From Rhea pennata (Eukaryota; Chordata; Aves; Rheiformes; Rheidae): a DNA stretch of 64,000 nt. Location of the stretch: the NCBI RefSeq assembly GCF_028389875.1, contig NC_084664.1, positions 115,947,966-116,011,965 of the forward strand. The letters are read 5' to 3'. Both the position numbers and the translations under genes were made by a program. The notes under the pieces are model-generated. The model saw only the letters and a list, made by a program, of their open reading frames with translations. It did not search any database and was not told the DNA's origin. This document shows positions 36,701 through 51,700 of this stretch, one piece after another (position 1 is the first letter of the stretch; the number at the start of each line of letters is the position of its first letter).

Positions 36701-39700
36701 GCTTTTCCATTATGGGAAGCGTCTGTACTCCTGTAAACCCTGATAATGTGATGTGCAACAGAGAGAGCTTGTCTTAACAATGAAGTACTAGACTTTAAAA
36801 ATATTGTTCAGACACTTACGATGGAAGGCAGCTGAATTGATAGTGTTACCCATCCTTTAACATGTCTTGTATAATGGCTGTTTTTGTGCAAAATACCTTA
36901 AAAATCTGCAGGCAACATAGACCAGACTTAGTTGGTATGTAACTCTGGGCAGCTGTGACAAGATTGAATGCAGAATAAAGTCTGACTTCATGACTGTGTC
37001 TCTTTGCTATGTGAGTTGACTATTCAGTTTTAGCCAGCCAAGTGTAACTCTAGGGAGGAGCTTAGAGTTGCCCTAAAGTTTGCTTGTCTTCCAGATGCAG
37101 GTTTTTGGTGAAGTTGCCGCATGTCTTTTTTTTGTTTGTTTTTTCCAATAAATGGAGAAGAACAATGTTTTTGGCTGTTAAGTCTATTCGATTTTTTTTC
37201 CAAATCTGTCCTGGGTACTTTTGGTCAGTATGTTGCATGAGGAAAGCTAAGTAGCTTTTTAAAGGAAACTAAAGATAAATGTGCCATAGAAAGTCCAGAT
37301 GTACAAAATAAGTGGGCAAATGATTTGATCACTTAATGTATTGGCATGTAAGATAAGATATTCCTTTTGTTTGAAATCTAGAGTAACAGCATTTTATGCT
37401 GAAGACTCTTAAAAACACAAATATGTTTCTGACAATTTTTGAAGTTCAAAGAATATAGTGGTAGCTGTAGAAATGGTTTCCCCTGGTTCTGAGCCTTACA
37501 GATTTTTCTCCTTGACTATTTACAGTCTGTTAAAGGGCTCAAAGACTATTCCATTCATTGACTTTCTCAAACATAGTTGTAATAAAAATGAGAAGTTGCC
37601 AGATAACCTAAGTAATGTTTTCCTGATGCTGAGAACTTACTTGACTTAAGTTGTGTGGCTCCAACTACACGTTTGTCTATAATTAAAGTGGTATCTCCCC
37701 CTAGTGTAGATACAGATGTACTGGTATGGAAGTGTTTGTATCTTTAGAGCTTGTTTCTGACATTATTGGATAATTTTTAGTTCTTTATCAGAGAAGCTCT
37801 GTGCAAGAAACACAGCTTTTATGATACAGCATTTGGGAGGGTGGTGGCGGCTGCAAAACAAAAACGAATTTCTGAGGTAGTAATTGAGATTGTCTGGAAC
37901 ATAATTCCAGATTAAAACAATCTAAACAAAAGATTAAAATTTCTCTATAGATAGGATTTACTCCACACAGTGAAGCTATGATGACTATTGACCTTTGCTC
38001 AGCCTGTGTTAGTGAATCTTGTGATTTTCACTCTACATTATCTTTATCAGTTTAAGAGCACCTGTGTTTGCTCTATGAATTCTAGCAAAAGTTTTTGTTT
38101 GGAATAAGCAATTTATTGTCTCATGGAAAAAAATAAATTGGGAGGTGAGGAAGGGGGATTCAGTTGCTGATTTAACATTTAATTTTATGGAAGACTTACG
38201 TTCAGTGTGTTGTGGTTTTCTTTCTTTTTTCCTTCTCTCCTCTAGAAAAGCATGCTTGCCTTACGGCAGCTAATGCCCGATGCTCAGAGCTTTATCCAGC
38301 AATGTATGCAGCAGCCAGTTTCCACCCAAGAAACTGTTTCAACTTGCATCTCTGCAGTGCTAACTCCTTCTGTAGCAGTGGCAACCTCAGCAGTAGCAAC
38401 AACTTCTCTTCCAACTATAAAACCAGTGTCGTCCTCTGCAGCAGTCACAGCCTCTCCAGTTATAAAACCGGTCCTTTCCAGTGCATCAGTGACAGCTTCT
38501 CTGCAAGCTGTGAAACCCATTCTTGCCTCCGCGGTGGTGACAGCCTCTCTTCAGCCTGCGAGTCCAATCCTCACCACAACAGTAGCAACGTCAGGGCTCA
38601 CTGCTGTCCAAACGGTAAAGCCAGTCTTCACTTCTGCAGTAGCAACATCGTCTCTTCAACCTGTGAAGCCCATGCTGGTCTCAACAGTGGCAACTTCTGC
38701 ACCAACCCCTATTCAGCCTTTGAAACCAGTCATTGGAACCCCAATCAGTATTAAAATCTCACAGCCAAACTCCATTGTTGCGCAGTCAGTTGGTACTCAG
38801 CAGGTGGTTAAAGTGAAACAGTTGGTAAGATGAATTCCTCTACTTCTCTGTAACGTAACTTATTTGCTTTGACCCTACCACTTTTCCAGGATGGTGCCAA
38901 TTTGCATCTTAGCCTTTTTTGATAAGAACTAGTCTGTTGTGAGTTAACTAGTTGTGTCTTATCATAACTGAGTATCTGAGTATCTATGAATGAGCTGTAA
39001 CTTCATTTTTTGATCTGAGTCTGCACCCCTCTTGGCAATGCTGAAAGGTAACTATCTTTCAGCAGATGTTATAGGTGATAGTTGTGGATGTTGAGCACCT
39101 GCTAAAAGGTGAATCTAAAGCCAAACTGTAAGCTGAGTCTCTTGCAAGATATGCTGACCATCATTCCACCAGACTAAGCATTCTGAATGTGATGGGAGGG
39201 AATCCGTTCTGATTCCTGGTATGTGTACAGGTAGGCTAGACTGGCATATGAAAGAAAAGGCAGGAAATATTTGCATTATGGGATGTTTATATTAATTAAC
39301 ATTTAAATGCTTTGTTAGGGCTGTACCCCAGCTAGCTGCTAGGGGATTCTAGTCTCTTTAGCTTGATAGTTTCTATCCTGTATTTTCTTGCAGATATAAA
39401 TGACTTGATATTTAGTAATATGGCGCTTGTTAACTAAAACATACAAACTAGCTCATGGTGCTTTCCACAGTAGAGTGCTGACCTCCAAATTTACTAAGAC
39501 ATGCTAATTATGAAGTCATCAAAATGTTACCTTTCTCTATCAGGCCTCATTAGCTAACAAATTACTGGAGGAATAAATATCTTATGAAAACAATAGCTTC
39601 AGAAGTAGTGTTAATGTTACTTTTCCTTGGCATAAGATAACTTATTAATGTTAAGTACTAACCTTCTGGAGACTGACAACTATGTTGGGTATACCTGTAA

Positions 39701-42700
39701 TCTATATTGTATAATATATTAAGTTCAGTTTACGGATGTTTGAAGTACTGAACTAGGTGACTGGTCTACCTGAGTAATGTTCCCAGATTTGAGAGAATTT
39801 TCTCATCTTAGTGGATAAAGAACTCTGCTTGAATAGGACTTCCTTGTAGAGATTTGTCCCTTAAAATTGGGAGGGGGAAATATTAGACTTTCTCTGAAGC
39901 TAGATTTACTTTCCACGAGTATGGTAGGACATCTAATGTTTGAATTTTCTTTGTAGCTTGCTTATTGTGATATTTTGGTTTAACAATATTTAAACCTTGG
40001 AAGCGTATTTTGCTTGCTTTTTTTTCTTCCTTTCAAAGTAGATAAGATGGATGTAATACAAGAATCATGCGTGCTAAATAAAGAGCTTATTCTAAGAGCT
40101 CTTTGCCTTTTCAGACTTGCTTAAAAACAACAGTGCTTAAGAACAAAGCACTGACCTGTGTGGGGGGAAAAGAGACTTTTTTTTTTTTTTAAAGTGTGGA
40201 TTTGTATGAAATAACTTCAGCAAAGTTGTTTTTGAGAGTATGCACTAATGAAGTTCAATAGTTGACAGAGCCAAACTGGAAAAGAAGTTGCTACTGTTAC
40301 TGTCTTTAAGGACTAAATTTGAAATTATAGCATGAAGAAAATGAGGGCTTCTTAAATTGTATAAGGGCTGGAGAGCAGTTTGGCTATACCGCAAACCATG
40401 TAATTCAGGGGAGAGGTTGACCATCTGTGCAAATAAATGAGGAAGCTTAACTCTATGCTGGGGAATTGAGATGCTTTTTGGATATGATATTGGTGAACTC
40501 ATGAAATGATTTTTGTCTCCTCCGCAACTGCAATGTGGCAATTGAATGCATTTTTTTATCTGTACCTTACAAACAATATATTACACACAAAACACTTAAT
40601 TCTCATTTGGGTAAATCCCAGGCATATGATCAAAATATTTGCTCTTGCAAATAGCTCTTTAAGTTTCTTGGATGAAATTGAAGGGCTGAGTTTAACGCTT
40701 GGCAACTTGGCCATATCCGGAGCTTGGCGTTTATTCTGGCAACTTAGTAGCCCAATGGCCAAGTTAGAACAAGTAGGCGTATCTTGTAGGCGTTTCTTGA
40801 TGCCTTTCCTTTTAAAAGGCAGAGGGACTGTTCCTTCCCTCCTTGAAAACAAATCCGGGAACTAACCTTCCTAAATAGGAGTCCTGCCAGCTGAAAGGAG
40901 GTGCGTGCCAGCTGTGCAAGTCTGTGCAATGTTGCCAGCATTTTTTTTTTCCTTTTTCCAGCCCTCCGGGTTGTCTTGATGCCATACACTCCCTCTGCCT
41001 GCCCTCTTCTAATTTGTCTGTGATGCCTAAGGAATGTGAAACAAAAATCTTCTGTGCCTTCCTATGCCAGCTCTATTGTAAAATTGATAATGCTTAGGAA
41101 TGCAACACTACAGTCTTTTCATGTCAAAACTGTAGTGTGAATGATGTAACACAGAATTGTTTCTTTTCTGCAGTAAAATTACCAAAATTCAGGGCTTGTG
41201 TGGTGGACACCAAGGGAGCTGTTCTTAAGGAATGCTGTTGGATTTGGATTCAGCATCTCTTCTGAGTTGCAGGTTGCTTCCCTAGCAGCTGCAGATTCTG
41301 ATCTGCACTGTTGTTCTAATGCAATTTCATTTAAAGGTGTTGGCTTAGGAAGCTTTGTCTTGGTAAAATAGCTTGTCATGCTATAGTATTGGTTTATCTC
41401 TTGTTAAAGCATAATGAATAAGATTTACTTGACCAAGCCCTAGCTTTTAACAGTGAGAAAACTGCTATGAAATTGACTTCATGTTGAGCTTAGAGTGATA
41501 ATTTTACAGTCTTGTTTCTGCAATTATCAGCGGGACATGCTCACTGGATACTGGTAGTGATTGAAGCAAGGGGTGAAGTCCTTGTGCAGTTCCAGCCGCT
41601 TGTTCTTTGTGAATTGTTCTGCAATGCTGAATCCCCTGAGAGCTGAACTTTCTTGAGCAGAGACTCTCCTCCTGATCTCTTTGGCCATGTTCTTACATCA
41701 GGGCACCTCAGGCAAAGTATGATGATTCCTGAGAAAACTATCAAGTGATCACTTGCTTTGAAGCTCTACACTTGCTATATGATGCTAAATTAGAATAACA
41801 AATCATGCACAGTAAAGTTGATTTTATGTAAGTAACAGGTAGTTTGGTCACTTGTTTTACATGAGCCTCATAAGACCAGAGAATTATCTTCTTGACTAGA
41901 TGTCTTCAAGTAAATGGAAAATTCAGTATTCCCTAATGAAATGGTTTCAGCCTAAACAATAAGGCTTTGCAGAGTGGAAACTTGTTTTATTCTCAGCTTC
42001 AGATTTCAGCTTCTGTTTTTTTAAACTTAATAGACTTTTCTTCCTTAGAACAAAAATCTCTCATCTTGAGATTTCACAAGGAAAAGCTTTTTCTGTAACT
42101 GGAAGTTTCTAATCATTCTTACTAGTAATTGTTTGGCTTCCCAAAACAGAGTCCCTTCTCCAGGTAGTACTGTAATCTGTCTTTCAAAAGAGTCTGCATT
42201 TTGTCCTTGATGTATGCTTTTGCATTTGGTTAACGGGGCTTAGTTCATGAAGCAATTCTGCTTGTAGTATATGATGATACTTTAACCATCTCTCAGCTAA
42301 TCTGCCAATTTTGCTTTATGAAAGTAAAACAGATTCAAGTAAAGCTAATCAAAATCTGAGACAGTGTTGTCTTTATCAGCTGCATGTTGCATTAGTTTTT
42401 TTACTTAGGGTATTAGTGCTTTTTATTCTAACGTCTGTGAGCCTACTTAATGGAGCACAAAAGAACTGTCCCTTTTCTTCATTACTTCTGGTTGCTAACC
42501 TAAAGAAAAGACAATAGCCTTTTTGTTTTTAAAGACACAATTTTCCCAGCATTAGGAATCCTTACTGAAACCTCTAGGTTTGCCTTCTGTTGCAAATTTT
42601 AAGGTCTTCTGGCTTTTGTTAGCCTAGCAGGTAGAATGGCAAAAAGAAAATAAGTTTTACTACCAACACATCTTTTCAGTTTCTAGTGGATTTAATCTCC

Positions 42701-45700
42701 TCAGTTACTTTATTTCTTTCCCAATCTCTACCTAGACTATTGATTTTTACATTCCTTGGCTGCTCTTTTGTCTGCCACATCTTAATCTTGATCACTTATG
42801 TTCTTTCCTACATTATGTCAGTTGTTTGCATGCTGAAGATGAAATATTATTTTCACTAGCTATAGGAAGATCTCTGGGTGCCTCTCAGTATGGATATTGG
42901 CAGATCCTGTGAGTAGTTTGTCCAAACTGGTTGGTGATTAGGTAATTATCTGAATGTGTAAATTGTGCCCTTAAAGTTATTTTCAGCTACAGATATGTGG
43001 AAGTTGAGTCTTTAAGAAAGATCAAACTTAATCTTATTGAAAACAAATAGAAACAAATGTTGGTGTCCCTACTGCTTCTAGTTGAATGTTTGTGTATGTG
43101 AGGTTTGACTCTGTTCACAATTGGTGTCCATATTTCGGAAGTTATTTTCTCTCTCTGGGGTCTAGATCTTATGTTTTTTCTTCCAGAACTGTATGCTTTC
43201 ACCTGTTTTTCAGGCATCAACTTCAGCTCAGTTCTGCTGTTATGTCAGACTAATAAATTTGCTAAATATATCAAACTGGAGGATGTAATCTTAAAATTTT
43301 TTTCATACACAAAAGCACCTCTCTTTCTGTGAATGGGTGACACTTGTGTTGGTGTTCACTGATAGAGCTGAAGCTAGATGACAAAAAGAGACAGATGAAT
43401 TTTTTGAAGTATTATAAATATGTCAATGACTTTTAAATTGAATGCTGTTGCTATGCAAGCACTTTCTAGACTTTCTGAAGTAACAATGAAGGTCTTGAAA
43501 ACACAAAAGAATTTTCAGGATCAAGAAACCGTATTGGCTTTTTGCCTCTAAACAACTAGGATTCAATCTGAAGAGCCCGTAATTTTGTGCTTTGATAAGA
43601 GGATGCTAGCATCTGTTATGGTCTAGTTCTTTCTACTTGTAGTCAAGAATTTTTCCAAAAGATGTACTAAAATCTGCAGCCCACATTTCACTAGTATAGG
43701 AGGGGTAGAGATGGTGTTTTAGGGATACTGTAACTTTATTACTTTCTTGCATTTTAATTGCTGTCCTCAAAGAGAAAGAAATAGTATTTATGAGCTATGC
43801 CTGTAGATTTATCTTACGATGACATCCTGCTATCTCATTTTTTCATTGAAGAATCTCTTTAAACAAACCCTCTCCTTCACCCTTTACAAGTGTGCTGATA
43901 TTCTTGTGTTGAAGCTGTGCTTGGTATAGGTGTTGCTGGTAAGTATTTCACGTTCTTTTTAACTAATGTGTTCAGCTTTTCCTTTACACTTTCAAATAAA
44001 GCAATTTCATTGTGCGTATTCATAATTTAATTTGTGACAGGGAAGGGATTGCATACAGGATTTTAAATATGTGCCTGTGTTGTAAGAAACTGATACCTAT
44101 CCTTTCTGAACTTGTTGTCAGGAGACTTGACTTTATCAGTTGACAGTCTTGTTAGATGAGAAAAGAGGAAAGCCTGTTAATGAAGTGGATAATACAGTAT
44201 TCAATGAAACTTCCGATTCTGTATAATCAGAGAGTGGGAATGAAATGTCAGTTGGAGCTCTCTGGACAAGCTGGAACTTTAAGCTCATCACCGCTTGTTA
44301 AGATTTATTTCTTGACATGAAGTCAAAAAATTTGTCTGTTTCTGAGCAGGCTGTTTTTTATAAACTGAAAGCTAGACATGCATGCACGCCCTGCAGCACT
44401 TCTGGCTGAATGAATATGTTGATACTATTTACTTCTCTGTATATTTAGCTCTTCTCATGATATTGGATATTCTGCTTTCAGGTAGTCCAGCAACCATCAG
44501 GAACCATTGTAAAGCAAGTATCCACACTCCCACAACCCTCAACGCTGACCTTCCAGACATCATCTGAAAAAAGGATGCCACTGAATACGCTTGTTCAAAC
44601 TAACCGGTTTCCTGCAGGTACAACTGAACTTTTATAATGGGAGAATTGAGAGAACTGCTGAGGTACAGAAATATGCATAAGTGGCTGGCAGATTGTAGAA
44701 GTGTATGGAGGTGCTTATTTATCAGATACAACCAGTTTTGTTTGATAAATTGAGCATCTTTACTGGCTGCTTGGAGTTCTGATTAGAATCTCCATCAGCA
44801 CTGTGTCCACTTCTCTTGCTTGTTAAGAACACGTCACTCAAGTATTTTTACTTAAAAACACTATAAGCTCATTGCAGTAAGCTTTCTTTGAACAGTACTT
44901 TTGAGTGTCGCTTCATGAGGCTTAGCTCTTCCTTCAGCAGGTCTAGGTTAACTGTATAATGTTTTACCTTGGCTAGCCAATTTTGGCTGATACATGCAAC
45001 CTTTCACTGACCAGCACAGAGGACGGCGCTTTGCTTAGAGTATAGTGGTTTTGGCCATACAGAATATGTGGAATGACGTATTCTTGAGTGTCTGGTTTTC
45101 AAATGGACCTAATTATTTGCTGTTGGGTCTGTAGCACCCTTCGTTCAAAGTATGAACTGAATAAACAGTTGTCTAGCGTTCTGCTTTCTACTGTGCTATA
45201 TTCTTTTTTTTGTTTGGTTTGGTTTAGGTTCCATTCTGAAACAAATTAACCTGCCAGGAAATAAAATACTGTCACTTCAAGCATCTCCTGTTCAGAAAAA
45301 TAAAATAAAAGAGAATGGAACATCATCCTTCAGGTAAAAATAAACAATATCAAAAGTTTGCTATAGGAAGGAACAAAAGGAACAGAACCTAAAAACTCTG
45401 ACTTCGTAGCAGAACTTAATATAGCAAAGCTGTCCTGATGACTTAGGATTTCCATTGCACTATTTCCAGAGTGAGAATATAGACACAATGTGCTTCAATA
45501 TATGTATATCAGTTCTTTAGTTTTACCGGGGGCATATTGATCTTGATCCTGTGAGTACTATTAAATAATCTAAAACAATAATATCTTGTACTGAGAGCTT
45601 CATGTAGGATGAAAGCAGATACAACTTCTGCTTTTTAGACTATATATTTAAATAATATAATACAAAATTAATATATTTATATTATAATATTACATAATAT

Positions 45701-48700
45701 ATTTTAATATATATTAATATATTATAATTATTTATATTATAGCATTGCACTATAATTTGGACTGGCTAGTAACCTGTTAAAAGCTCTGCTGTATTACAAA
45801 ATCCATTATTAGCTTTGCTTAGAAGCTTGTTCCTATAGGTGGAGGTGAACATCTCTGACTACACCTCTAATTGTTGCTTCTGGTATACTCTCTAAGTCTT
45901 TACATTAGAAAACTACTTCAAGCTTTTAGTTCTGGTAACTGATTAACTTTTCACAAGGAGAAAAATGATTTTATATCTCTGACATCTAATGTTGGAACAG
46001 AAGTGCAGATTACCATAAGCCTTAGTGGTCCTATGACCTTAAGGCAAGCTTGAAATTAGTCTTACCAGGGGTAAAAGATCAGGAAATGACACCTGCCTTG
46101 CTGACCTGTTGATGCCTCATCTCTTGAAAGCCGCAACTTCATTTGTACTGATGAAGACATAACTGTTATTTATAGTAACATGCAGTGTACACTGAACACT
46201 TAAAATATTGGTAGCCAGAAGCTGGAACAAAAAGTTAATGTTATAGCTCTGTTTTTTATCTCAAGCTCTTATGAAATATACCTTCAGAATATGAATTGGA
46301 ATGTAATATTTTGTAATGATATTTGGAAAAAAACACTTTATAAATGTCAGCATTAAAAAAGCAACCTTTGAAAATAAATTTTCTCGGACCTTCCAGCAGT
46401 CAGTGTATGCCAATTCTTGTGTATGGAAAAAGGGCTTATTCTTGAAGCCCTCCCTTTTTTTGTTTATTTTTTATTTAACTTTCAAGTTCTCTGCACGGCT
46501 ATTTAGAAAAACTCTTACTACAGTTTGACCTCAGGTGGGTTTCTGCTCTTACTTTCAGAATATAGCTTTCCTAGTAGCTTAAAGTCACTGTGAACTCAGG
46601 TTTGAAATATCTATCTAACTTCAAAAGTCTAATCAAAATTTTTACAAGTATGTCTGTTTTATAGGTCAATCTTCAGAATAATGACATTATGTAATTTTTC
46701 TAAGTTTTTTGTCTTTAATAGTGCATCTTTGGATACATCTCTGATAATGTTGTTCTACTATCTGGTACGACCAAACTTTCAGACTTTGAAAACTGCATAT
46801 GACAATCTTTGTATAACTGAACCTGGGCAGCATGTCCCTAAACTTCTGATTTCTCTGGGTCAAGTATCTGTGTTCTCAGAACAGATCTAGTGCTATATAG
46901 CCTTAATATGGCCCAGACAATAGACATGCTCCAGTAGGCTGTGAAGTGGCTTGCTGTCTTCTATCCTTGACTTGTAATACTCCCAGCACTGCTGTTTGGT
47001 ATGATCTGTGGTCCATCAACCAGCTGAAGAGAAGCTCCAGGGCCCTCTTTCAGGCTTAGTTCACTAGGGGCAGAGAGCATGTCTTGCAACTGTGGTGACT
47101 GTATATGTGATGTTCAAAGTTGTGGCCTCTGCTCACAGAATGTCAGCAAGCCTGACTCCATTTGCCATTGTGTGACTAGATTAGGTTCAGATTTGGGAAC
47201 ATAGTACTCATCAAGCTGTGCTTAATGAGCTGCAGTTCTGCTTTGTTTGCTATTGAATGATTTTTTTTTTTGGTGGTGGTTAAGGATGAGTAATAGAGAA
47301 AAAAGATCAATCCTTTATCAATTAAAAAAAATCTACTAGAAATCAGAAGACTTTCAGCTAAGCTTGAGTGTAGTTGGTATTCAGTTGTTCTGTGGAATGG
47401 ATTGTAAAAGGATAATTTTCTTTAAAAAAACTCAGATTCTAGAAGTATATGCCAGAGCCCTCTGGAAAAATTAATGTAAGTCAAATTTGTGCATATTGTC
47501 TGGAAAGTACCGGAAAGCTCACCTACCGGACAAACAGAAATAGTGATATAGCAGAGCACAGAACATCTGGCCAGCTGTTCCTCCTATCTCATGGTGTTCT
47601 GGAGAGCTCCACTGGGATTGTTAAATTGTTTGTGGCAACACTGCAGAGGCTTGGGTTAAGTGTACTTTTCCAATTTTCCCTTTTACTGTTGTATAAAATG
47701 GGGTAAATATAAGGTGGATTCAGAAGAAAACATATGCATTGTTCAAACACCAGAGGGTGCCACAGACTCACTTTTCAATCAGTGTAGTCAGATTCATATA
47801 ATGAAGTATATCTCTATTGCTTGGGTTTCTTCTCCAGTTGATTGTGCTGTTTGAATGTCAAATCTGATTTCACACAGAGTAACTCTGAGAACTGTGTTCT
47901 GCTTTCCTGTTATCCTGATAAGCTTAAATCACTAAACACTTACAACAACTACTGATTTTTTTTTTCCTGGATGTGATCTAATGTAAAAGCATTAAAGGAA
48001 TTGCTGTGTAAGAGGGGCTTTATGGAGGGATTCCTGAAAACGAAGGCAAGTCAGTATCCAACAAACATTTGTGCACACACTCTCAAATATTTTAAACTTA
48101 ATAGAATATTTTAGTAGGCTATGCTAGATATATGGTACCTTACTAAAAGTGATTGAGGTCTTTTTGAACAACAAGAAAAGATGACTAGTAAAAGTACAAA
48201 CTTAACATGACTTCTGAAACTTTTATTAATTTCTAGTGACCACCATGTCTAAGAAAATGTAATTAAGCTGAAGTTACTTAACTTAAAGTTAGGTTGAGTA
48301 AAATGAGTGCAGCATTGTTTTCCTAGGTATAAATTAATCTTTGTTCAAGACCTATGACTCAGTGACTTAATGCAATCTCATGTCCCACAGTGAAAAGCTA
48401 GAACCCGTCTTTAAGCAGCACAGGTATCTATGTATAAGCTCTATACATGTGTATTCATACAAGAGAAACCATGTGATTGGAAATAAAACATTAACTTGAT
48501 AAAGGCTAGTTTTAGAGAATTGAAATTTTTGTAGGTTAAAAAGTGAGAAGTGGGTAAAAATACGGAAGGGAAGTTTATCTGTCCCCTTCTTGTGCATTTA
48601 GAGTGTGTGGCCAGATTGAAAGCTAAAATAACTTAAGCTGAATAAAAAAATAACTTGAACTGATGACATTTTACCTGACGTGCAAGCATCTTTACTGAGA

Positions 48701-51700
48701 GAAAAGATCCATAAACAGCTCCATCAGAATAGTGTCAGGTTTCAGACTCTGCAGCTCTGATAGCTTGTGATATATATTCTTGTTGCTGGTTATGCTGATT
48801 TTGTAATCTCCATCAGCAGATCCATGAGAGCCATTGTACTACAGTGGGATTCTTGTTTGCCACCACCAAAGACTTTTCTGTACTACTGCTGGTCATTAAG
48901 AGGAGGAAAATGGAGTGCACTTGTGAAAAATCAATTAGCACTCAATTATCATGCACGGAACCTTCATTTACACACTTCTTGAAAGATTAGGATTGCTGTT
49001 AAGCTGATTGTGAATATATATATTCACAATATATTCACAGCTGAGTGTGAATATATATATATATGCTTAGAATTGTTGATTTGCTTGTTATGATGGGGTA
49101 GAAGAAGAGAAACTTTCTGATGGTGGTGACTTCAGCTTTAAATACTAACACTGGTCATTTAATTGTTCTAATAATCTTGAGTTTTAATGTTTTTTCTTAG
49201 CATAATAAATTTTGGGTACAAGCCTAGTCAGGAAGTTCAGTCTAGTTAGACTTAATGAATGAAGCTGGCTTGAGAATCTGTTGGATCTCCTTTTCCCTAA
49301 ACAAATTCTGTTGAAGCTGTCTAGCAGTGAGAGCAAACAAAAGGTAGGAGTAATGTAAAGTAAGATTCTTCTCCTAGTCATAGGTTTATTCAGAAGTGTA
49401 CAGGAGATTAGTGCCATTATACACACTCTAGGTGACCCTGCTGAGCAGGGAGGTTGGACTAGATGATCTCCAGAGGTCCCTTCCAACCTTACTGATTCTA
49501 TGATTCTAAAACCCTAACAGGAAAATGCATCTATAGTTAAAATAACAGCTTTCATGTGACTTTGGAATATCACTTAAATGCTTTTCTCATAACTTATACC
49601 TGTTGGTAGCCAGCAGTCAGCCAAGACATTCCATTTTCACCTGAGAATGGCAAGTGTCTGACCTGACTGAAGAGTTATCTAAGCCATACAGTATTCTCTG
49701 AAGATAAGTTTGCCAAACCTTCTCACAGTTCCTTTCCAGAATGGTTTTTTTTTTTGGTTTTTTTTTTTTTTGTTTGTTTTTTTTGTTTGTTTTTTGAAAA
49801 GCAAAGGAGCTTCAGATTGAGTGATTCCACTTGTCTATAAAAATATTGCAAATGTTGATTCCGCATTGGTCCTAATCTCTTGAACCTACTGGAGGACCTA
49901 TGTCATTTTGTGAAGCAAGAAGGCTTTCTCTTGATGATCTAAACTTGTATCTGAAAATAACTTGAATTCTTTTGCTGCAGAAGTTCCACAAGAACTTTTC
50001 TGGTACAAGAGTCATTCAGTATTTTAACTCAAATGATTTTTTTTTTGAGAGAGAGAAAAAGAAAAGCTGAGGCATACAAGCTATTTGCCTAATAGCTTGA
50101 GCTTTGCCATAATTATAGCTAGTCTGAGTTACGATAACCCTAAATGTGTCAAATGTGGGTTTATATTTTCAATGTTCAATGTAAAACTGCTACAACAGAA
50201 TCTAGCTAGCACAGAAATTTAAGACTAGAGCTCTGCCACTGCTCCTTGGAGGTAACTTACTATGTAAGTACAGTACAGTAGAACTGATATAAAGAGGAAG
50301 ATTTAGGTTCGTTCTTTAGTGTATTAAATAAGGAGCATTTGCCTTATTTTTAAGGGAACTTAGAAAAATAAAAGTCAAATTTAAGCTAATACACTTGTTC
50401 TGAAAACTTCTGCTAGTAGAATACAGATCTTAGTAATTAAGCTTGTTTATAGTATGAGTCAATATTCAACTTCACTCAGCATCTGGTGCTGCCTGATGAA
50501 TTGCAACTTTAGGACATCTCAGTTAATCTGTGACTTTTTGTGAACTCAGCAAAAGGTCTTGACATCTTTGCCTTCTGAATATTGTTGCCAATAAAATCAT
50601 ACTATTGTAGGAGTAGTGGTGGGGGAGGGAGGGCATATATAAGAAATAAAAAATCCCAGTTTATTTCAGGTCTTGGTTTCCAAGCTTGCTTAAAATATCA
50701 TTTCTAGTATTTCCTCTCCTGTAAAGGATTTGCTTGCCTAGCATCTGAGGCATTTGTTAAGCCAATGATGAGAGGCACTTTGCTGAATTGTGAAAGTTTT
50801 TAGGGGACTTCTTTCCCTGTAGACTCCAACACTAAATGTGTATTGTGTAGAGGTAACTTCTGAGACACGTGAATGTGGCTGTTTGATAAAATAGGCTTTT
50901 TCTTTGTGTTCCTTCCAAATGAAGCATAATTTTTTTCCCCCTTTAGTAAAGATGAAGATGACATAAATGATGTGACTTCTATGGCTGGGGTCAATCTTAA
51001 TGAGGAGAATGCATGCATTTTGGCAACGAATAATGAACTCATTGGTACAGTGATGCATTCATGTGCAGATGAACCTTTTCTCTCCTCAGAAGCTCTTCAG
51101 AAGATGATCTTGAACATAGGTGAGAACAAATAAGTGACTGATATGTATGGATGTAGTATTTTCTTGTCTATTAGCCAACCTCTGGTCCTCGAAGGTGGAG
51201 CCATTAAGCTTTACCACCTTGACTCGTGACCAATCTATATCAAGGTTTTGCTTGACTTTCCAAGAAAGATATGTGCTCTATTTTTTTTAAGATGGAAATA
51301 GTCTGAAGCACAACCAGGAAAAAAGAAACTAGTGCCATTTTACATGTGAAAAGTATGTGAACAACTACTTGCTACTCTTTAATCTAATGATGTTTTACAG
51401 TACAACACATCAACAACCATATAAATGTTAGTATCAAACTCTTAAGTCTACTCTTCTATTTCTGAGGCTCCTTCTGAGGCTCAGACATGTAAAAACTGCT
51501 GTTATGCTGTGAAAGGCAGTTTAGCATTCCTCACCCTATTTGGGTATTTATATACTGTAGACCAATATTACAGATGCTTCCAACATGATTTGGAAAAAGT
51601 TTCATACTGCCAGTGCACACAGGACAGATCTGTTTTTCACACCCTCTGTGGAAAAGTTTTATACAAAAGAGATGCCCACATTATTTTATCTACATTAGTG

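Larger units (their letters stand above)
45334..50946 (+). other. TAF4B intron 9
   Basis: About 5.6 kb. Contains an almost pure A/T stretch (45636-45742), a palindrome cluster (49007-49062), a CR1 tail (49430-49510) and a T/G-rich tract (49745-49796). No coding exon was recognised. Confidence 0.85.

Noticed and set aside
38212-38754. 180-codon open frame in another frame across TAF4B exon 7
   Set aside because: It is Ser/Asn/Cys-rich because the tandem-repeated DNA keeps an alternative frame open; it starts in the intron 6 polypyrimidine tract and resembles no family.
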